Source: Lachnospiraceae bacterium
GTDB lineage: Bacteria > Bacillota > Clostridia > Lachnospirales > Lachnospiraceae
Direction of reading: 5' to 3'
DNA length: 48,315 nt
Assembly: GCA_022510685.1 (NCBI GenBank)
Contig: JAFLTA010000018.1
Coordinates: forward strand, 1 to 48,315
The notes under the pieces were generated by a model, which saw only the letters and a program-made list of their open reading frames with translations, was not told where the DNA came from and did no database searches. The first letter of the stretch is position 1. Each line of letters begins with the position of its first letter. A program made the position numbers and the translations under genes. Shown here piece after piece: positions 24,936-34,222 of the stretch.

Positions 24936-25796
24936 TCAATTTGGCTTCACCCAGGTTCCTTCCGCTTCCTTGTGCTTCCATTTATCCGAGTCTTCCGCGT
25001 ACTGTCCCACTGTCATAAATTGATAATCACTTTCTGTCTTTAAGGAGCGGTATATTTTTTTCAAGCTGACCCAATGCCTGTTATGCTCCGGGTCTCCGGA
25101 ATCCGCGAGAAATATCTTATCTCTCTTTGCATCATACAAAAAAACCGTAACGTAATGCCCCGGAGTATCTTTCCAATAACAGTCTGAATTGTAGCTGCTC
25201 ACCAAGACAATCGCCGAATCACTCCCGGCAATCTGATTCTGGAAAATTTGATAACTGTCTGGTTTCACTTTGAGCTCTGCCTGAAATCCCACACGCTCCA
25301 AGGTACTTTGCATGTATTCCCATGCAATGGCACCACCGCCACCGTATTCTGTGTGCTTTTTAGAATATTGATAAAAGTCGATCGGAGATGCTTTATATTT
25401 TGAATGTGTACAATAAATATTTGCCATACAGCAAAAGCCGCATCCGAACGCCCCAAACGAGCTTCCGTCATATATCGTCCTTCCCCATTTTCCGGACCAT
25501 GTCAGACGGCTTTTCCAGGATCTTGGACCCTGCAGAAACGTATATACCCCCTCCTCCGGTGCCTCTGTCGGTACCGCAGAAGCAGCAGGCGCCTCCGATG
25601 TTTCCGGTGATGCTGTCTCAGATATTTCCAACCGTATCTGCTGCGTCAGGGTACTGTCGCTATCCGGAACAAAAACGTGTTTTATGACTATCGCAACGAT
25701 AAACACCGCACACAGAAGAGCGACAAATATACTTTGCCGCCAATATTTTACTATCATACTCTTACACCTATGCAATACTTTTTTCTTGTCGTTCAC
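24936..25796 (-). CDS. Membrane-anchored C39-like cysteine peptidase
   Basis: A 286-aa protein with one N-terminal transmembrane helix (about 21-43), a Thr/Ser/Pro/Glu-rich linker (about 55-82) and a papain-like C39-type domain. The candidate triad is Cys119 (GAFGCGFCC), His214 (PGHYVTVFLYD) and Asp232 (LADSGDP). The usual Gly-Cys-Gly-Pro-Thr reads GCGFC, so activity needs testing. The start is GTG at 25796 with AGGTGG just upstream; it begins 8 nt after the stop of the GT-C-like gene, so it is the last gene of that operon. It could process or bind an extracellular substrate of that system. Confidence 0.75.
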   Translation of the reverse strand: MNDKKKVLHRCKSMIVKYWRQSIFVALLCAVFIVAIVIKHVFVPDSDSTLTQQIRLEISETASPETSEAPAASAVPTEAPEEGVYTFLQGPRSWKSRLTWSGKWGRTIYDGSSFGAFGCGFCCMANIYCTHSKYKASPIDFYQYSKKHTEYGGGGAIAWEYMQSTLERVGFQAELKVKPDSYQIFQNQIAGSDSAIVLVSSYNSDCYWKDTPGHYVTVFLYDAKRDKIFLADSGDPEHNRHWVSLKKIYRSLKTESDYQFMTVGQYAEDSDKWKHKEAEGTWVKPN

Positions 25797-25804
25797 CGTA
25801 CCAC

Positions 25805-27931
25805 CTATTCCTCTTTGACTTTCCAAATCGATACATCGTCTTTTTGCCATACTACATCCGCAATCTGCCACAGTCCATTCACATCTACTTCAAAAGTACC
25901 ATACTCCTGAGCACTGAGGAAGATATAAGAAACACCATACTCCGAAAACAATTCCTTTGACGCAGCAGGGTTCGTATACATCAGGTTGACATCCTGTTCT
26001 GCCTGTCCATAATCCAGCCCATGAAAATATAAAAATGTCGATGAGCCACATACGATACTTCTGCCGGTCAGTGGCGGTACAGGGCTATTATGTGCCGTCG
26101 ATGTCAGTATAATATCCTCGGGTTCTGTCATTGTTTCAATATATCGACAACCCTCTATTGCCGAACTGCCATAGAGCTCGTAGTCAGAAACCCACTCCCT
26201 GCCCATGGTCAAAAATGCGGACACCGTTCCGACCAAAAACAGACATACACCGACAACGACTTTTGCTGGCATTTTCCATTTGAAGGAAAAGAGTTTGACG
26301 AGACCATCTGCCGCGATTCCGATTATGAATACACTTCCCATATACAGCAACTTATTATTATCATACTCATTCGGCTGGAATGCCACCAGTTCTGCCACAA
26401 ACCATATTAGCAGATAGGGCGATGCCACTTGTAAATCTTTCTTTGCGGCAAAAAATGCAGCCGGAATGAACAGAAATAATGCCAAACCTATATTTTTGAG
26501 ATAGAACCAAATATATTGTTCCCCATTGTTTGACCAGTTGAAATGGCTGTGCACAAAATTTCCGCCGGATGTCTGTGACAATGTCCATATACATATTTGC
26601 GGTATTGCGAAGAGCAAAACCAGTCCCAGAAAAATCCCCCATGTCATGAGCAGCTTCTTAAACTCTCTGCGCCCAACCGCACCCATTATTTCATTGAATA
26701 TCCAGAGCAGCAGCACGCCAACGCCCACACCCATAATCGCGATTCCGTGATTTTCTGCAAAACCGTTTTTTACATTGAGTGCCTGCAATATACTGAAAAA
26801 TATCAGTCCGATTATTGATGCATAGCGCAACTTTGTGTCCTTTTTTTCGGTTACCTTATCTCTGCTTTTACAATCATACACCAACCACATAGTACATATC
26901 ATTCCCAGTGCCAGAAACGAATGCGTATGCAGCATCGGCATAGCTCCCGCTACAATTCCCGCCATAGCAAACAGCTTCGTTTTCTTTTCCTGTACTGCAC
27001 GGTATAAGAATGTCATTAACGGAAACAGGACTGCCCACCCAAACAAAGTCGATCTCTGAGGAATGAGCATATCGACTATCACTTGTACCCATCGCAAATT
27101 ATGCTCACCTAAGTTAGTTGGTGTAAAATAAAATTCCGTAAAAATCTTTCGGATGCTCTCTGCATCTCTGTAATACATGAACCCCAGACCGCCATTCCAG
27201 AAAAACAAAACCCATGCAATGAACGCTGTCGCCTGACGTTTCAGCCAATATTTGATAAAACAATAAAATCCGCCGAAAACCTGCAGGATACTCACAAACA
27301 TAGGAAGCATATATGCCAGTCTGAGAGAACAACCAAACTGATACAAGCTGGAACTGATACTATCGCACAAAAAAGGATAGCACAATTTATTCCCCGGCAA
27401 CATAGAATACTCCGGTGGAAACATTTCCTGATTGGCAATACTCGTAATAATGCTTAAATGCAAATTCATGTCGCCATAGGTACACTGTCCGGTATGCATA
27501 CTCCCATCGCCCACTGACTTAATCGTATGCGTAGATACGCAGTAAACAAAATATATAAACGTGATTGCCATGCATAGTAAAACCGGATTCTCTTTTAAAA
27601 AACGTTTCCACTGAGACAGCTTTCGATAGGGAAATGTCTTTCTATATTCCTCCGGAACTTTTGTCCGCAGTGTCACGACAACACAGACTGCCACCTGCAA
27701 TGCCAATGCCAGCAAATGCGCTGCCATGGTAAACCCGAGGGGAAACGCAAACAAGAGCGGAAACCACTGCAACGCCACTACGCCTGCCACACTTCCCATA
27801 AGACACTGAAATGCAATACTGTATTTCTCATTCCAAAGCAGACGGTGTGTCACATATATACCTGTACATATGAAGAAAACATAATATCCTACTGCCTCTA
27901 TATTTCCCCACATACTATATCCGTCAAACAT
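25805..27931 (-). CDS. Large polytopic membrane protein, GT-C glycosyltransferase-like
   Basis: A 708-aa protein with about 13 to 15 hydrophobic segments and a C-terminal extracytoplasmic domain. After the fourth segment it has TYGDMNLHLSIITSIANQEMFPPEYSMLPG, an acidic loop with the Asp that GT-C enzymes (PMT/ArnT-like) use. The C-terminal soluble part contains SIVCGSSTFLYFHGLDYG and YGVSYIFLSAQEYGTFEVD, as in other GT-C-like proteins. I cannot name the donor or acceptor. ATG 27931 follows AAAGGGGAG and lies 8 bp inside the 3' end of the histidine kinase gene, so translation is probably coupled. Confidence 0.7.
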   Translation of the reverse strand: MFDGYSMWGNIEAVGYYVFFICTGIYVTHRLLWNEKYSIAFQCLMGSVAGVVALQWFPLLFAFPLGFTMAAHLLALALQVAVCVVVTLRTKVPEEYRKTFPYRKLSQWKRFLKENPVLLCMAITFIYFVYCVSTHTIKSVGDGSMHTGQCTYGDMNLHLSIITSIANQEMFPPEYSMLPGNKLCYPFLCDSISSSLYQFGCSLRLAYMLPMFVSILQVFGGFYCFIKYWLKRQATAFIAWVLFFWNGGLGFMYYRDAESIRKIFTEFYFTPTNLGEHNLRWVQVIVDMLIPQRSTLFGWAVLFPLMTFLYRAVQEKKTKLFAMAGIVAGAMPMLHTHSFLALGMICTMWLVYDCKSRDKVTEKKDTKLRYASIIGLIFFSILQALNVKNGFAENHGIAIMGVGVGVLLLWIFNEIMGAVGRREFKKLLMTWGIFLGLVLLFAIPQICIWTLSQTSGGNFVHSHFNWSNNGEQYIWFYLKNIGLALFLFIPAAFFAAKKDLQVASPYLLIWFVAELVAFQPNEYDNNKLLYMGSVFIIGIAADGLVKLFSFKWKMPAKVVVGVCLFLVGTVSAFLTMGREWVSDYELYGSSAIEGCRYIETMTEPEDIILTSTAHNSPVPPLTGRSIVCGSSTFLYFHGLDYGQAEQDVNLMYTNPAASKELFSEYGVSYIFLSAQEYGTFEVDVNGLWQIADVVWQKDDVSIWKVKEE

Positions 27932-30215
27932 ATTCTCCCCTTTCCTCAAGTAATCGTCTTAAATTTCGTACTAAAGTACGGTACTGTGCCATCATATATT
28001 TATGTCCCGCAATAATCTGCTCCATATCGTCTTCTTTAGCAGCCTCCCTCAGATGAACCGCATATTCTGCCAACTCGTTGGCACCTATTGTCACAGCATT
28101 ACCGCAAAGTGCCTGAACGTGAATGCTATAATCATAACATTTTTCTTTCTCGTAATCCTTGCTTATCTGGACATCCAACTCCTCCGCATCCTCACAGAAA
28201 TAGCGGATATTCTGCCAAACTCCCTCCATATCATCCACAGAATACCGCAACGCCTGCTCTAAATCCAACCAGTCAGCCAAAACTTTGGATGGCGTTGTCT
28301 TGCCTTTCCGCTCCATGCGGCTAAGATGCGGTGGGAGCCATTTAGCCAGTATTTTTTCTAATTCCACACCGCTGGTCGGCTTCGCAAGATAATCTTCAAA
28401 TCCTGCCTTAATATATTCCTCCTTAGCACCGGACACGGCATTCGCCGTAAGAACTATCACGGGTATATCTTTCACCAAATTTTCTTTTTTCAATCTCTGC
28501 AGCGTTTCTATTCCATCCATTTCCGGCATCATGTGATCTAGCAGCAAAAGATGATACGAATTATTTGACATTTTACGGATGCAGTCCCTGCCGCTTACGG
28601 CTGTATCTAATTGCACTCCGGTGCGCTCTAACAGCCCTGAGAGAACCTTTAAATTCATCTCGTTATCATCGACTGCCAAAATTTTCGCATCCGGTGCGCG
28701 AAAGATGCCCTTATCTTCCAGTGCTCTTTCTCTCCTCTCCTGCAGGCGTTTCCGATAATCCCCGATAGGGTGTGGATTAGAAATTTCCTGCGGTATGATT
28801 GCGGTAAACTCACTTCCCTCACCATAAACGCTGGAAACCTGCAGGATGCCATCCATTAAATCAAGCATATGCTTCGTAATATTTAACCCCAGTCCGGTTC
28901 CCTCTATGGTGCGATTTCTTCTTTCATCAAATCTTTGAAATGCATCAAACAACTGCGTCAAATCTTCTTTTTTTATTCCGATTCCCGAATCCTTGACCGT
29001 AACGCACAGCAAAAACTGGCTGCCCTGATACTGCCGAAAAACTCGCAATTCTATCGTGCCACCCTCTGTATATTTTACTGCATTTGTCAACAGGTTTAAA
29101 ATAATTTGGCGAATACGGATTTCATCTCCCAGTAACATATCGGGAACAGCCTCATCAACATTTACAACGAAATCCAATCCTTTTTCATTTGTTCGGGGAA
29201 TTATCATATTATATAAATCATTAATTACAGAGCTTAAAGAATATACCACCGGCACAATCGTCATTTTACCGGATTCTATTTTAGAAAAATCAAGTATGTC
29301 ATTAATTACAGACAACAAAGTACGACCTGCACTATCAATATTTTTCGCATAGTCTCTCACGGAAGGCTCATTTGTCTCCCGAAGTATCAATTCATTCATC
29401 CCCAGCACTGCATTAATCGGAGTACGAATCTCGTGGGACATATTCGCTAAAAACTGTGATTTTGCTTGACTTGCCTCCAGAGCTTGCCGCTTTGCTTTGT
29501 CTGCCTCCTCCTTTGTCTGCTCCAAAGTTTTCATTGTAATCATAAGGTCTCTGTAGTCAGAAGACTCCATAGAAAAACTCACCATCATGACTGCCAGTGA
29601 AATGGAAAACATCCCCAGCAAAACATTGCTAAATACGATAAATTCCAACATGGGACCTGTAATTACAATTGCACTATATATAATAAGGGCTATCTGCTGC
29701 TTTTTTTCAAAAATGCGAAATTTCCCTATCATGATCACTATTGATGACAAGAAGAAATAATACGGCACCAGATACACCAAAATATACAGCGTGCTATGTA
29801 TATACTCTCCCGCTTGATCCAAACGGAATATAAATCCACCATAGGTATTTGCCAGCAAAAGACACTCGTACCCAATCAGGACAATCAGATTTACCCGCAA
29901 TATTCTGGTCTTTCTCTTTTTCTTATATATATATATTTGGGAATAGGTTATAAACTGATAACCCAGGAGTGCGACAACAGCAAAATATATCGTATTGAGC
30001 ACCACATTAAGACTATGAGGAACCACTGCCCCATAGCTTATCGTAATTGCCGTTACGATATCCAGTATATCTGCAATAATAACGATTACAATTAACTTTT
30101 GAAATTCCGTATTTACTTCCGTACGAATGGTGTACTGCAGCTTTATGTAAATATACATAATTACCAAAAAAGCTGCAGCTGCCACCTCGTAATATATATT
30201 GTACTCTAATGTCAT
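27924..30215 (-). CDS. Membrane hybrid histidine kinase (HisKA-HATPase-REC-degenerate Hpt)
   Basis: A 763-aa sensor. Seven hydrophobic segments occupy about residues 1-215, then a coiled linker, HisKA with His261 (SHEIRTPINA), and an HATPase domain (LLTNAVKYTEGG as N-box; DSGIGI as G1; EGTGLGLNITKHMLD as G2). A receiver domain follows (ILAVDDNEMNLKVL, Asp560 in LLLLDHMMPEMDG, then VLTANAVSG). An Hpt-like domain closes it, but the usual phospho-His site reads VQALCG with Gln701 in place of His. The ATG follows GGGAG. It lies 36 nt after metG on the same strand, so it may be cotranscribed with it. Confidence 0.92.
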   Translation of the reverse strand: MTLEYNIYYEVAAAAFLVIMYIYIKLQYTIRTEVNTEFQKLIVIVIIADILDIVTAITISYGAVVPHSLNVVLNTIYFAVVALLGYQFITYSQIYIYKKKRKTRILRVNLIVLIGYECLLLANTYGGFIFRLDQAGEYIHSTLYILVYLVPYYFFLSSIVIMIGKFRIFEKKQQIALIIYSAIVITGPMLEFIVFSNVLLGMFSISLAVMMVSFSMESSDYRDLMITMKTLEQTKEEADKAKRQALEASQAKSQFLANMSHEIRTPINAVLGMNELILRETNEPSVRDYAKNIDSAGRTLLSVINDILDFSKIESGKMTIVPVVYSLSSVINDLYNMIIPRTNEKGLDFVVNVDEAVPDMLLGDEIRIRQIILNLLTNAVKYTEGGTIELRVFRQYQGSQFLLCVTVKDSGIGIKKEDLTQLFDAFQRFDERRNRTIEGTGLGLNITKHMLDLMDGILQVSSVYGEGSEFTAIIPQEISNPHPIGDYRKRLQERRERALEDKGIFRAPDAKILAVDDNEMNLKVLSGLLERTGVQLDTAVSGRDCIRKMSNNSYHLLLLDHMMPEMDGIETLQRLKKENLVKDIPVIVLTANAVSGAKEEYIKAGFEDYLAKPTSGVELEKILAKWLPPHLSRMERKGKTTPSKVLADWLDLEQALRYSVDDMEGVWQNIRYFCEDAEELDVQISKDYEKEKCYDYSIHVQALCGNAVTIGANELAEYAVHLREAAKEDDMEQIIAGHKYMMAQYRTLVRNLRRLLEERGEYV

Positions 30216-30251
30216 ACAAATCTCCCAAAAAGATTCTATCCGCTAACTGTA

Positions 30252-32237
30252 TCAGCAGATTTCCGCACCAGCAGGCATATCTTTCTCCGGCGTAAGAAGT
30301 GCCAGATTCCCCTCTGCATCCTCTGCGCAAAGAAGCATTCCTTCCGACAACACACCCGCCAGCTTTGCCGGCTTCAAATTCACTAATACCATTACTTTTT
30401 TCCCGACCATCTCCTCGGCACTGTAATACTGCTTAATCCCGGAAACAATCTGTTTCGTCTGACTGCCGATTTTTACTTGAGAACATAGCAGTTTCTTGGA
30501 TTTTTTCACTTCCTCGCAAGCCACAATCTCCCCTACCTGAAACTGCATTTTCATAAAATCGTCAAAGGTAATCTCTGCCTTTGGTTTAATATCAATGACT
30601 GCCTCATCCGTCTCACCGGCTTCCGCTTTCGCCTCTGCAATCTGCTTTTGCTTAATCTCCTCTGCCTTTGCCATAACTTCTTTGGATTCCAGACGCATAA
30701 AGAGGATTTCCGGTTTCTCTGCTACACGGTTTCCTGATTCATACAAACCAAACGATTCCATGTCAGCAAAATCTCTTTTTTTCGCACCAATCTGTGCCAG
30801 AATTTTTTCCGTTGTATCCGGCATAAATGCTTCCAGCAGACTGGCACCGATAGTAATAGATTCTATCAAATTATATAAAACCGTAGACAGCCTGTCCTTT
30901 TTAGCCTCATCTTTACCTAAAACCCATGGCTCTGTTTCATCAATATATTTATTGCAGCGCTTAAACAGTGTAAATACTTCTGTAATCGCATCTGCTACAC
31001 GGAGCTTATCCATCTTTTCGGACACTTTTTTCGGTGTGTCCAATACCAGTTTCTTTAAGTCATCATCTACAGCTTCCGCTACACCCTTGTCTGCCACAAC
31101 ACCGCTTAAATATTTATTCGTCATGGAAATTGTCCGGTTGACGAGATTACCCAGTACGTTTGCCAAGTCCGAATTCATTCTCTCCACCATGAGTTCCCAG
31201 CCAATGACACCGTCGCTCTCGAAAGGCATCTCATGCAGTACGAAATAACGGACAGCATCCACGCCGAAAATATCCACTAAATCATCTGCATAAATGACAT
31301 TCCCTTTGGATTTACTCATCTTACCATCATCCTGTAATAGCCACGGATGTCCGAAAATCTGTTTTGGCAGCGGCAGCTCCAAAGCCATCAATATAATCGG
31401 CCAGTAAATTGTATGGAATCGTAAAATATCCTTTCCAATCAAATGCAAATCTGCCGGCCAGAATTTATCATACAAATTTTCACCCTTCTCCGGTGTGTGA
31501 TTACCGTCCATATCAAAACCGAGGCCGGTAATATAGTTGCTTAACGCATCTACCCACACATAGATCACATGTCCCTCATCAAAATCCACCGGAATACCCC
31601 ATTTAAAAGAAGTACGGGATACACATAAATCCTGTAATCCCGGAAGGAGGAAGTTGTTCATCATTTCATTTTTTCGCGACTCCGGCTGGATAAACTCCGG
31701 ATGCGTGTTAATATACTCTATCAATCTGTCCGCATATTTACTCAGCTTCAGGAAGTATGCCTCCTCCTTCGCCGGCTGACAATCCCGACCGCAATCCGGA
31801 CACTTACCGTCCACAAGCTGAGAAGGGGTAAAGAAAGATTCACATGGCGTACAGTACATTCCTTCATAAAATCCCTTGTAAATATCCCCCTGGTCATAAA
31901 GCTTTTTAAATATTTTCTGTACCTGCTTTTCGTGGTAATCGTCTGTGGTACGGATAAATTTATCATAAGAAGTGTTCATTAAATCCCAAATCGTTTTAAT
32001 TTGACCGGAGATATCATCCACATATTGTTTCGGGGTAATTCCCACTTCATCTGCCTTCAGCTCAATTTTCTGACCATGCTCATCCGTTCCTGTCTGGAAG
32101 CGCACGTCATATCCCTCCAGCCTTTTATACCGCACAATACTGTCCGCCAGAACCGCCTCATAAGTATTACCGATGTGGGGTTTCCCGGAAGTATATGCGA
32201 TTGCCGTAGTTAAATAATATGTCTTCTTATCTGCCAT
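30252..32237 (-). CDS. metG: Methionyl-tRNA synthetase
   Basis: A 661-aa class I synthetase. HIGH appears as GKPHIGN near the start, the zinc knuckle is CTPCESFFTPSQL...CPDCGRDC, and KMSKS is in DGKMSKSKGN. The C-terminal about 110 residues are a Trbp111-like tRNA-binding (EMAP-like) domain (FMKMQFQVGEIVACEEVKKS and VNLKPAKLAGVLSEGM). This is the full MetG layout. ATG 32237 with AGAAGGAA upstream is chosen rather than the longer frame. A terminator-like hairpin lies only 17 nt upstream of the start, and a promoter lies before it. Confidence 0.97.
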   Translation of the reverse strand: MADKKTYYLTTAIAYTSGKPHIGNTYEAVLADSIVRYKRLEGYDVRFQTGTDEHGQKIELKADEVGITPKQYVDDISGQIKTIWDLMNTSYDKFIRTTDDYHEKQVQKIFKKLYDQGDIYKGFYEGMYCTPCESFFTPSQLVDGKCPDCGRDCQPAKEEAYFLKLSKYADRLIEYINTHPEFIQPESRKNEMMNNFLLPGLQDLCVSRTSFKWGIPVDFDEGHVIYVWVDALSNYITGLGFDMDGNHTPEKGENLYDKFWPADLHLIGKDILRFHTIYWPIILMALELPLPKQIFGHPWLLQDDGKMSKSKGNVIYADDLVDIFGVDAVRYFVLHEMPFESDGVIGWELMVERMNSDLANVLGNLVNRTISMTNKYLSGVVADKGVAEAVDDDLKKLVLDTPKKVSEKMDKLRVADAITEVFTLFKRCNKYIDETEPWVLGKDEAKKDRLSTVLYNLIESITIGASLLEAFMPDTTEKILAQIGAKKRDFADMESFGLYESGNRVAEKPEILFMRLESKEVMAKAEEIKQKQIAEAKAEAGETDEAVIDIKPKAEITFDDFMKMQFQVGEIVACEEVKKSKKLLCSQVKIGSQTKQIVSGIKQYYSAEEMVGKKVMVLVNLKPAKLAGVLSEGMLLCAEDAEGNLALLTPEKDMPAGAEIC

Positions 32238-32253
32238 GATTTCCTTCTTTCCG

Positions 32254-32299
32254 CAAAAAACGTCTTTAAGGCTCGTTTTTCCAAACCTCAAAGACGTTT
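32254..32299 (-). terminator. Terminator-like hairpin just upstream of metG
   Basis: On the minus strand AAACGTCTTT (32299-32290) pairs with AAAGACGTTT (32267-32258), extended by a GG/CC-type step, and is followed by TTTTTTGC. It may end the hydrogenase transcript, but it also sits between the only visible metG promoter and metG. Confidence 0.7.
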
Positions 32300-32332
32300 G
32301 ACTGCTTTTATTTATTCCTTGCCTGTTATACT

Positions 32333-32361
32333 AGTTTAGTTTTTCCCACTTTGTTTGTCAA
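32333..32361 (-). promoter_or_regulatory. Possible metG promoter
   Basis: A perfect TTGACA (32361-32356), a 17-bp spacer and TAAACT (32338-32333), beginning 7 nt after the hydrogenase stop. The predicted start is near 32326, upstream of the hairpin. Confidence 0.55.
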
Positions 32362-32367
32362 GATACA

Positions 32368-33816
32368 TCAACGATGCATAGAGAATGTATCCATTGGATA
32401 GTTTTTCAGGTTCTCATGAACTCCACGGTCATCTGCCTCATCCAGAAGTGCATTGCGGTCTTTCAGAGACTCCTTCTCGGAACGGTGCTGGCTCGGTCCG
32501 CCGACACAACCGCCCTCACAAATCATTCCTTCAATAAAGTCCTCCGGCAAACGTCCCAGCTTCAATAATGTGAGAGCCGCTTTACACTCTGCGGCACCAT
32601 TGCAGACACGCACCTTTAAGTCCGGATTCTCATCCGTCTCCTCTAAACATTTCACAACAGCGGCAGTAACTCCACCGGAGTTAGCAAACTTCTTACCATA
32701 AATACTTGCTTCCTGTGTATTGTTTTCACCAGCTTCGAAGCGAACACCTCTGGACTTGAGCATCGCACGCATCTCGCCGTAAGTCAATACATAATCAGCA
32801 TTCCCTTTGATAGTTTTGTCCTGGCTCTCAGCCTTTTTCGCAACGCAAGGTCCGATAAAAACCGTAACAGCATCCGGCTCTTTCGCTTTTATCATACGAG
32901 ATACAGCACACATAGGTGAAACAGATGTGGACACGTTATCCCACAACTCCGGAAAATGTTTCTTAACCATGTTGACAAATGCCGGACAACAGGAAGTCGT
33001 TTTCTTCTTGCCGTCTCGCGCTGCCTCTGCCCACTCTGCAGCCTCTGCAGCAGCAGTCATGTCTCCTCCGAGACCTACCTCAATCATATCCTTAAATCCG
33101 ATTTTCTTTAACGCATCGCGAATCGAAGCCATGGAAATGTCTTTTCCGAACTGTCCCTCTGTCGCAGGTGCCACCATAGCATATACGGATTTCCCTGCCA
33201 ACATATCATTGATAATGTCCACAATGAATGTCTTGGAACCGATTGCACCAAATGGACAACTATGTATACAATGTCCACACTGGATACATTTTTCTTCGTC
33301 AATGACACAGATACCGTTCTCATCGAACGACATGGCATCTACCGGACACGCTCTCTTACATGGACGCATCAAATCTGCAATAGCATTGTACGGACAAGTC
33401 TTGGAACAGAGTCCACATTCTTTACACTTATCCGGATTAATATAAGCACGGTGTCTTCCCATGGAAATTGCGTCGAAGCGACATGCCAACTGACAGGATT
33501 TCTTCATACATTTACGACAGTTATCTGTCACCACATAACGGGCAATGGCACACTCCTCACAAGCCGAGGAAATGACCTGAATCACACTGTCACTGTCCTT
33601 ATCACTTGGACATTTTCCTTCTACCAGACGGATACGCTGGCGAATGATCTCTCTCTCTTTATAAATGCAACAACGAAACCTTGCTTTTGGTCCGGGAATC
33701 ATTTCAAAGGGGAGAGTCTCTTTACCATCGTCCAGTTTTTTCTCATACGCTAACTTTGCCACCTCTTGTAATACCTGGTGCTTAATATTTAATATGGTTA
33801 CGTCATCTGAAAGCAT
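32368..33816 (-). CDS. [FeFe] hydrogenase, group-B-like monomeric enzyme
   Basis: A 482-aa iron-sulfur protein with an N-terminal ferredoxin region holding several cluster motifs: Cys100/103/108/112, Cys131/134/137/141 and Cys177/180/183/187. The H-cluster motifs are L1 TSCCPAF (274-280), L2 GPCVAKKAE (322-330) and L3 CEGGCVGG (433-440). TSCCPAF and EGGCVGG, rather than TSCCPGW and MACPGGC, point to group B of the [FeFe] hydrogenases, whose physiological partner is unsettled. All H-cluster cysteines are present. It is cytoplasmic. ATG 33816 follows AAGGAGA. No other hydrogenase subunit or maturase is in the window. Confidence 0.9.
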   Translation of the reverse strand: MLSDDVTILNIKHQVLQEVAKLAYEKKLDDGKETLPFEMIPGPKARFRCCIYKEREIIRQRIRLVEGKCPSDKDSDSVIQVISSACEECAIARYVVTDNCRKCMKKSCQLACRFDAISMGRHRAYINPDKCKECGLCSKTCPYNAIADLMRPCKRACPVDAMSFDENGICVIDEEKCIQCGHCIHSCPFGAIGSKTFIVDIINDMLAGKSVYAMVAPATEGQFGKDISMASIRDALKKIGFKDMIEVGLGGDMTAAAEAAEWAEAARDGKKKTTSCCPAFVNMVKKHFPELWDNVSTSVSPMCAVSRMIKAKEPDAVTVFIGPCVAKKAESQDKTIKGNADYVLTYGEMRAMLKSRGVRFEAGENNTQEASIYGKKFANSGGVTAAVVKCLEETDENPDLKVRVCNGAAECKAALTLLKLGRLPEDFIEGMICEGGCVGGPSQHRSEKESLKDRNALLDEADDRGVHENLKNYPMDTFSMHR

Positions 33817-34063
33817 ATTTTATTCTCCTTTCCATTCATCTAAGTATAGTAGCTTGTATATTTTTTTAGAACGTCAATATTTCAACCAGTATACCATAAA
33901 AAAAACGGAAAATCTACATTATCTGACAGGATTTTTCTGACAAAACTACCAAATTAACGCAGAAGTTTTTCCTTCAGACTATCGCGTAAAGAAACCGAAT
34001 TCGCAATGTAAAATATTGTCTAAGTGCACATTTTAGGGAAATTCTCGTGATTTTTCCATATTT

Positions 34064-34092
34064 TTGACTGGTTTTATTGTATTTTTTATGAT
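34064..34092 (+). promoter_or_regulatory. SigA promoter of the GH25 lysozyme gene
   Basis: TTGACT (34064-34069), a 17-bp spacer and TATGAT (34087-34092), with the predicted start near 34099. The rest of 33817-34063 holds no recognisable gene. Confidence 0.75.
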
Positions 34093-34098
34093 ATCCTT

Positions 34099-34222
34099 GT
34101 CATGTTTCTACCATATTTTTATTGCATGATACCATAGAGCGTTGGGAAAGGACTCACAAATACGTCCCGGCAACCCCTCCGTCAGGCATGATTGCAAATC
34201 ACAATACAGATTGGAGAAAAAT
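34099..34222 (+). other. Structured 5' leader of the lysozyme gene, class unknown
   Basis: About 124 nt. It includes GGAC-TCACAAATAC-GTCC inside a GTTG/CAAC pairing, a C-rich CCCGGCAACCCCTCCGTCAG stretch and TGATT-GCA-AATCA, then GGAG and the ATG. It resembles a riboswitch-sized element, but I match it to no known class. Confidence 0.4.

Noticed and set aside
30595-31248. A 217-aa plus-strand frame rich in Ser and Ala
   Set aside because: It lies entirely inside metG on the other strand and has no recognisable motif.
32238-32340. T-box leader upstream of metG
   Set aside because: There is no AGGGTGG-type T-box sequence and the leader is far shorter than a T-box.
34099-34222. c-di-AMP (ydaO), c-di-GMP or cobalamin riboswitch before the lysozyme gene
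   Set aside because: Short resemblances exist (CCGTCAG, CGGCAAC) but the leader is too short or lacks the conserved core of each class.
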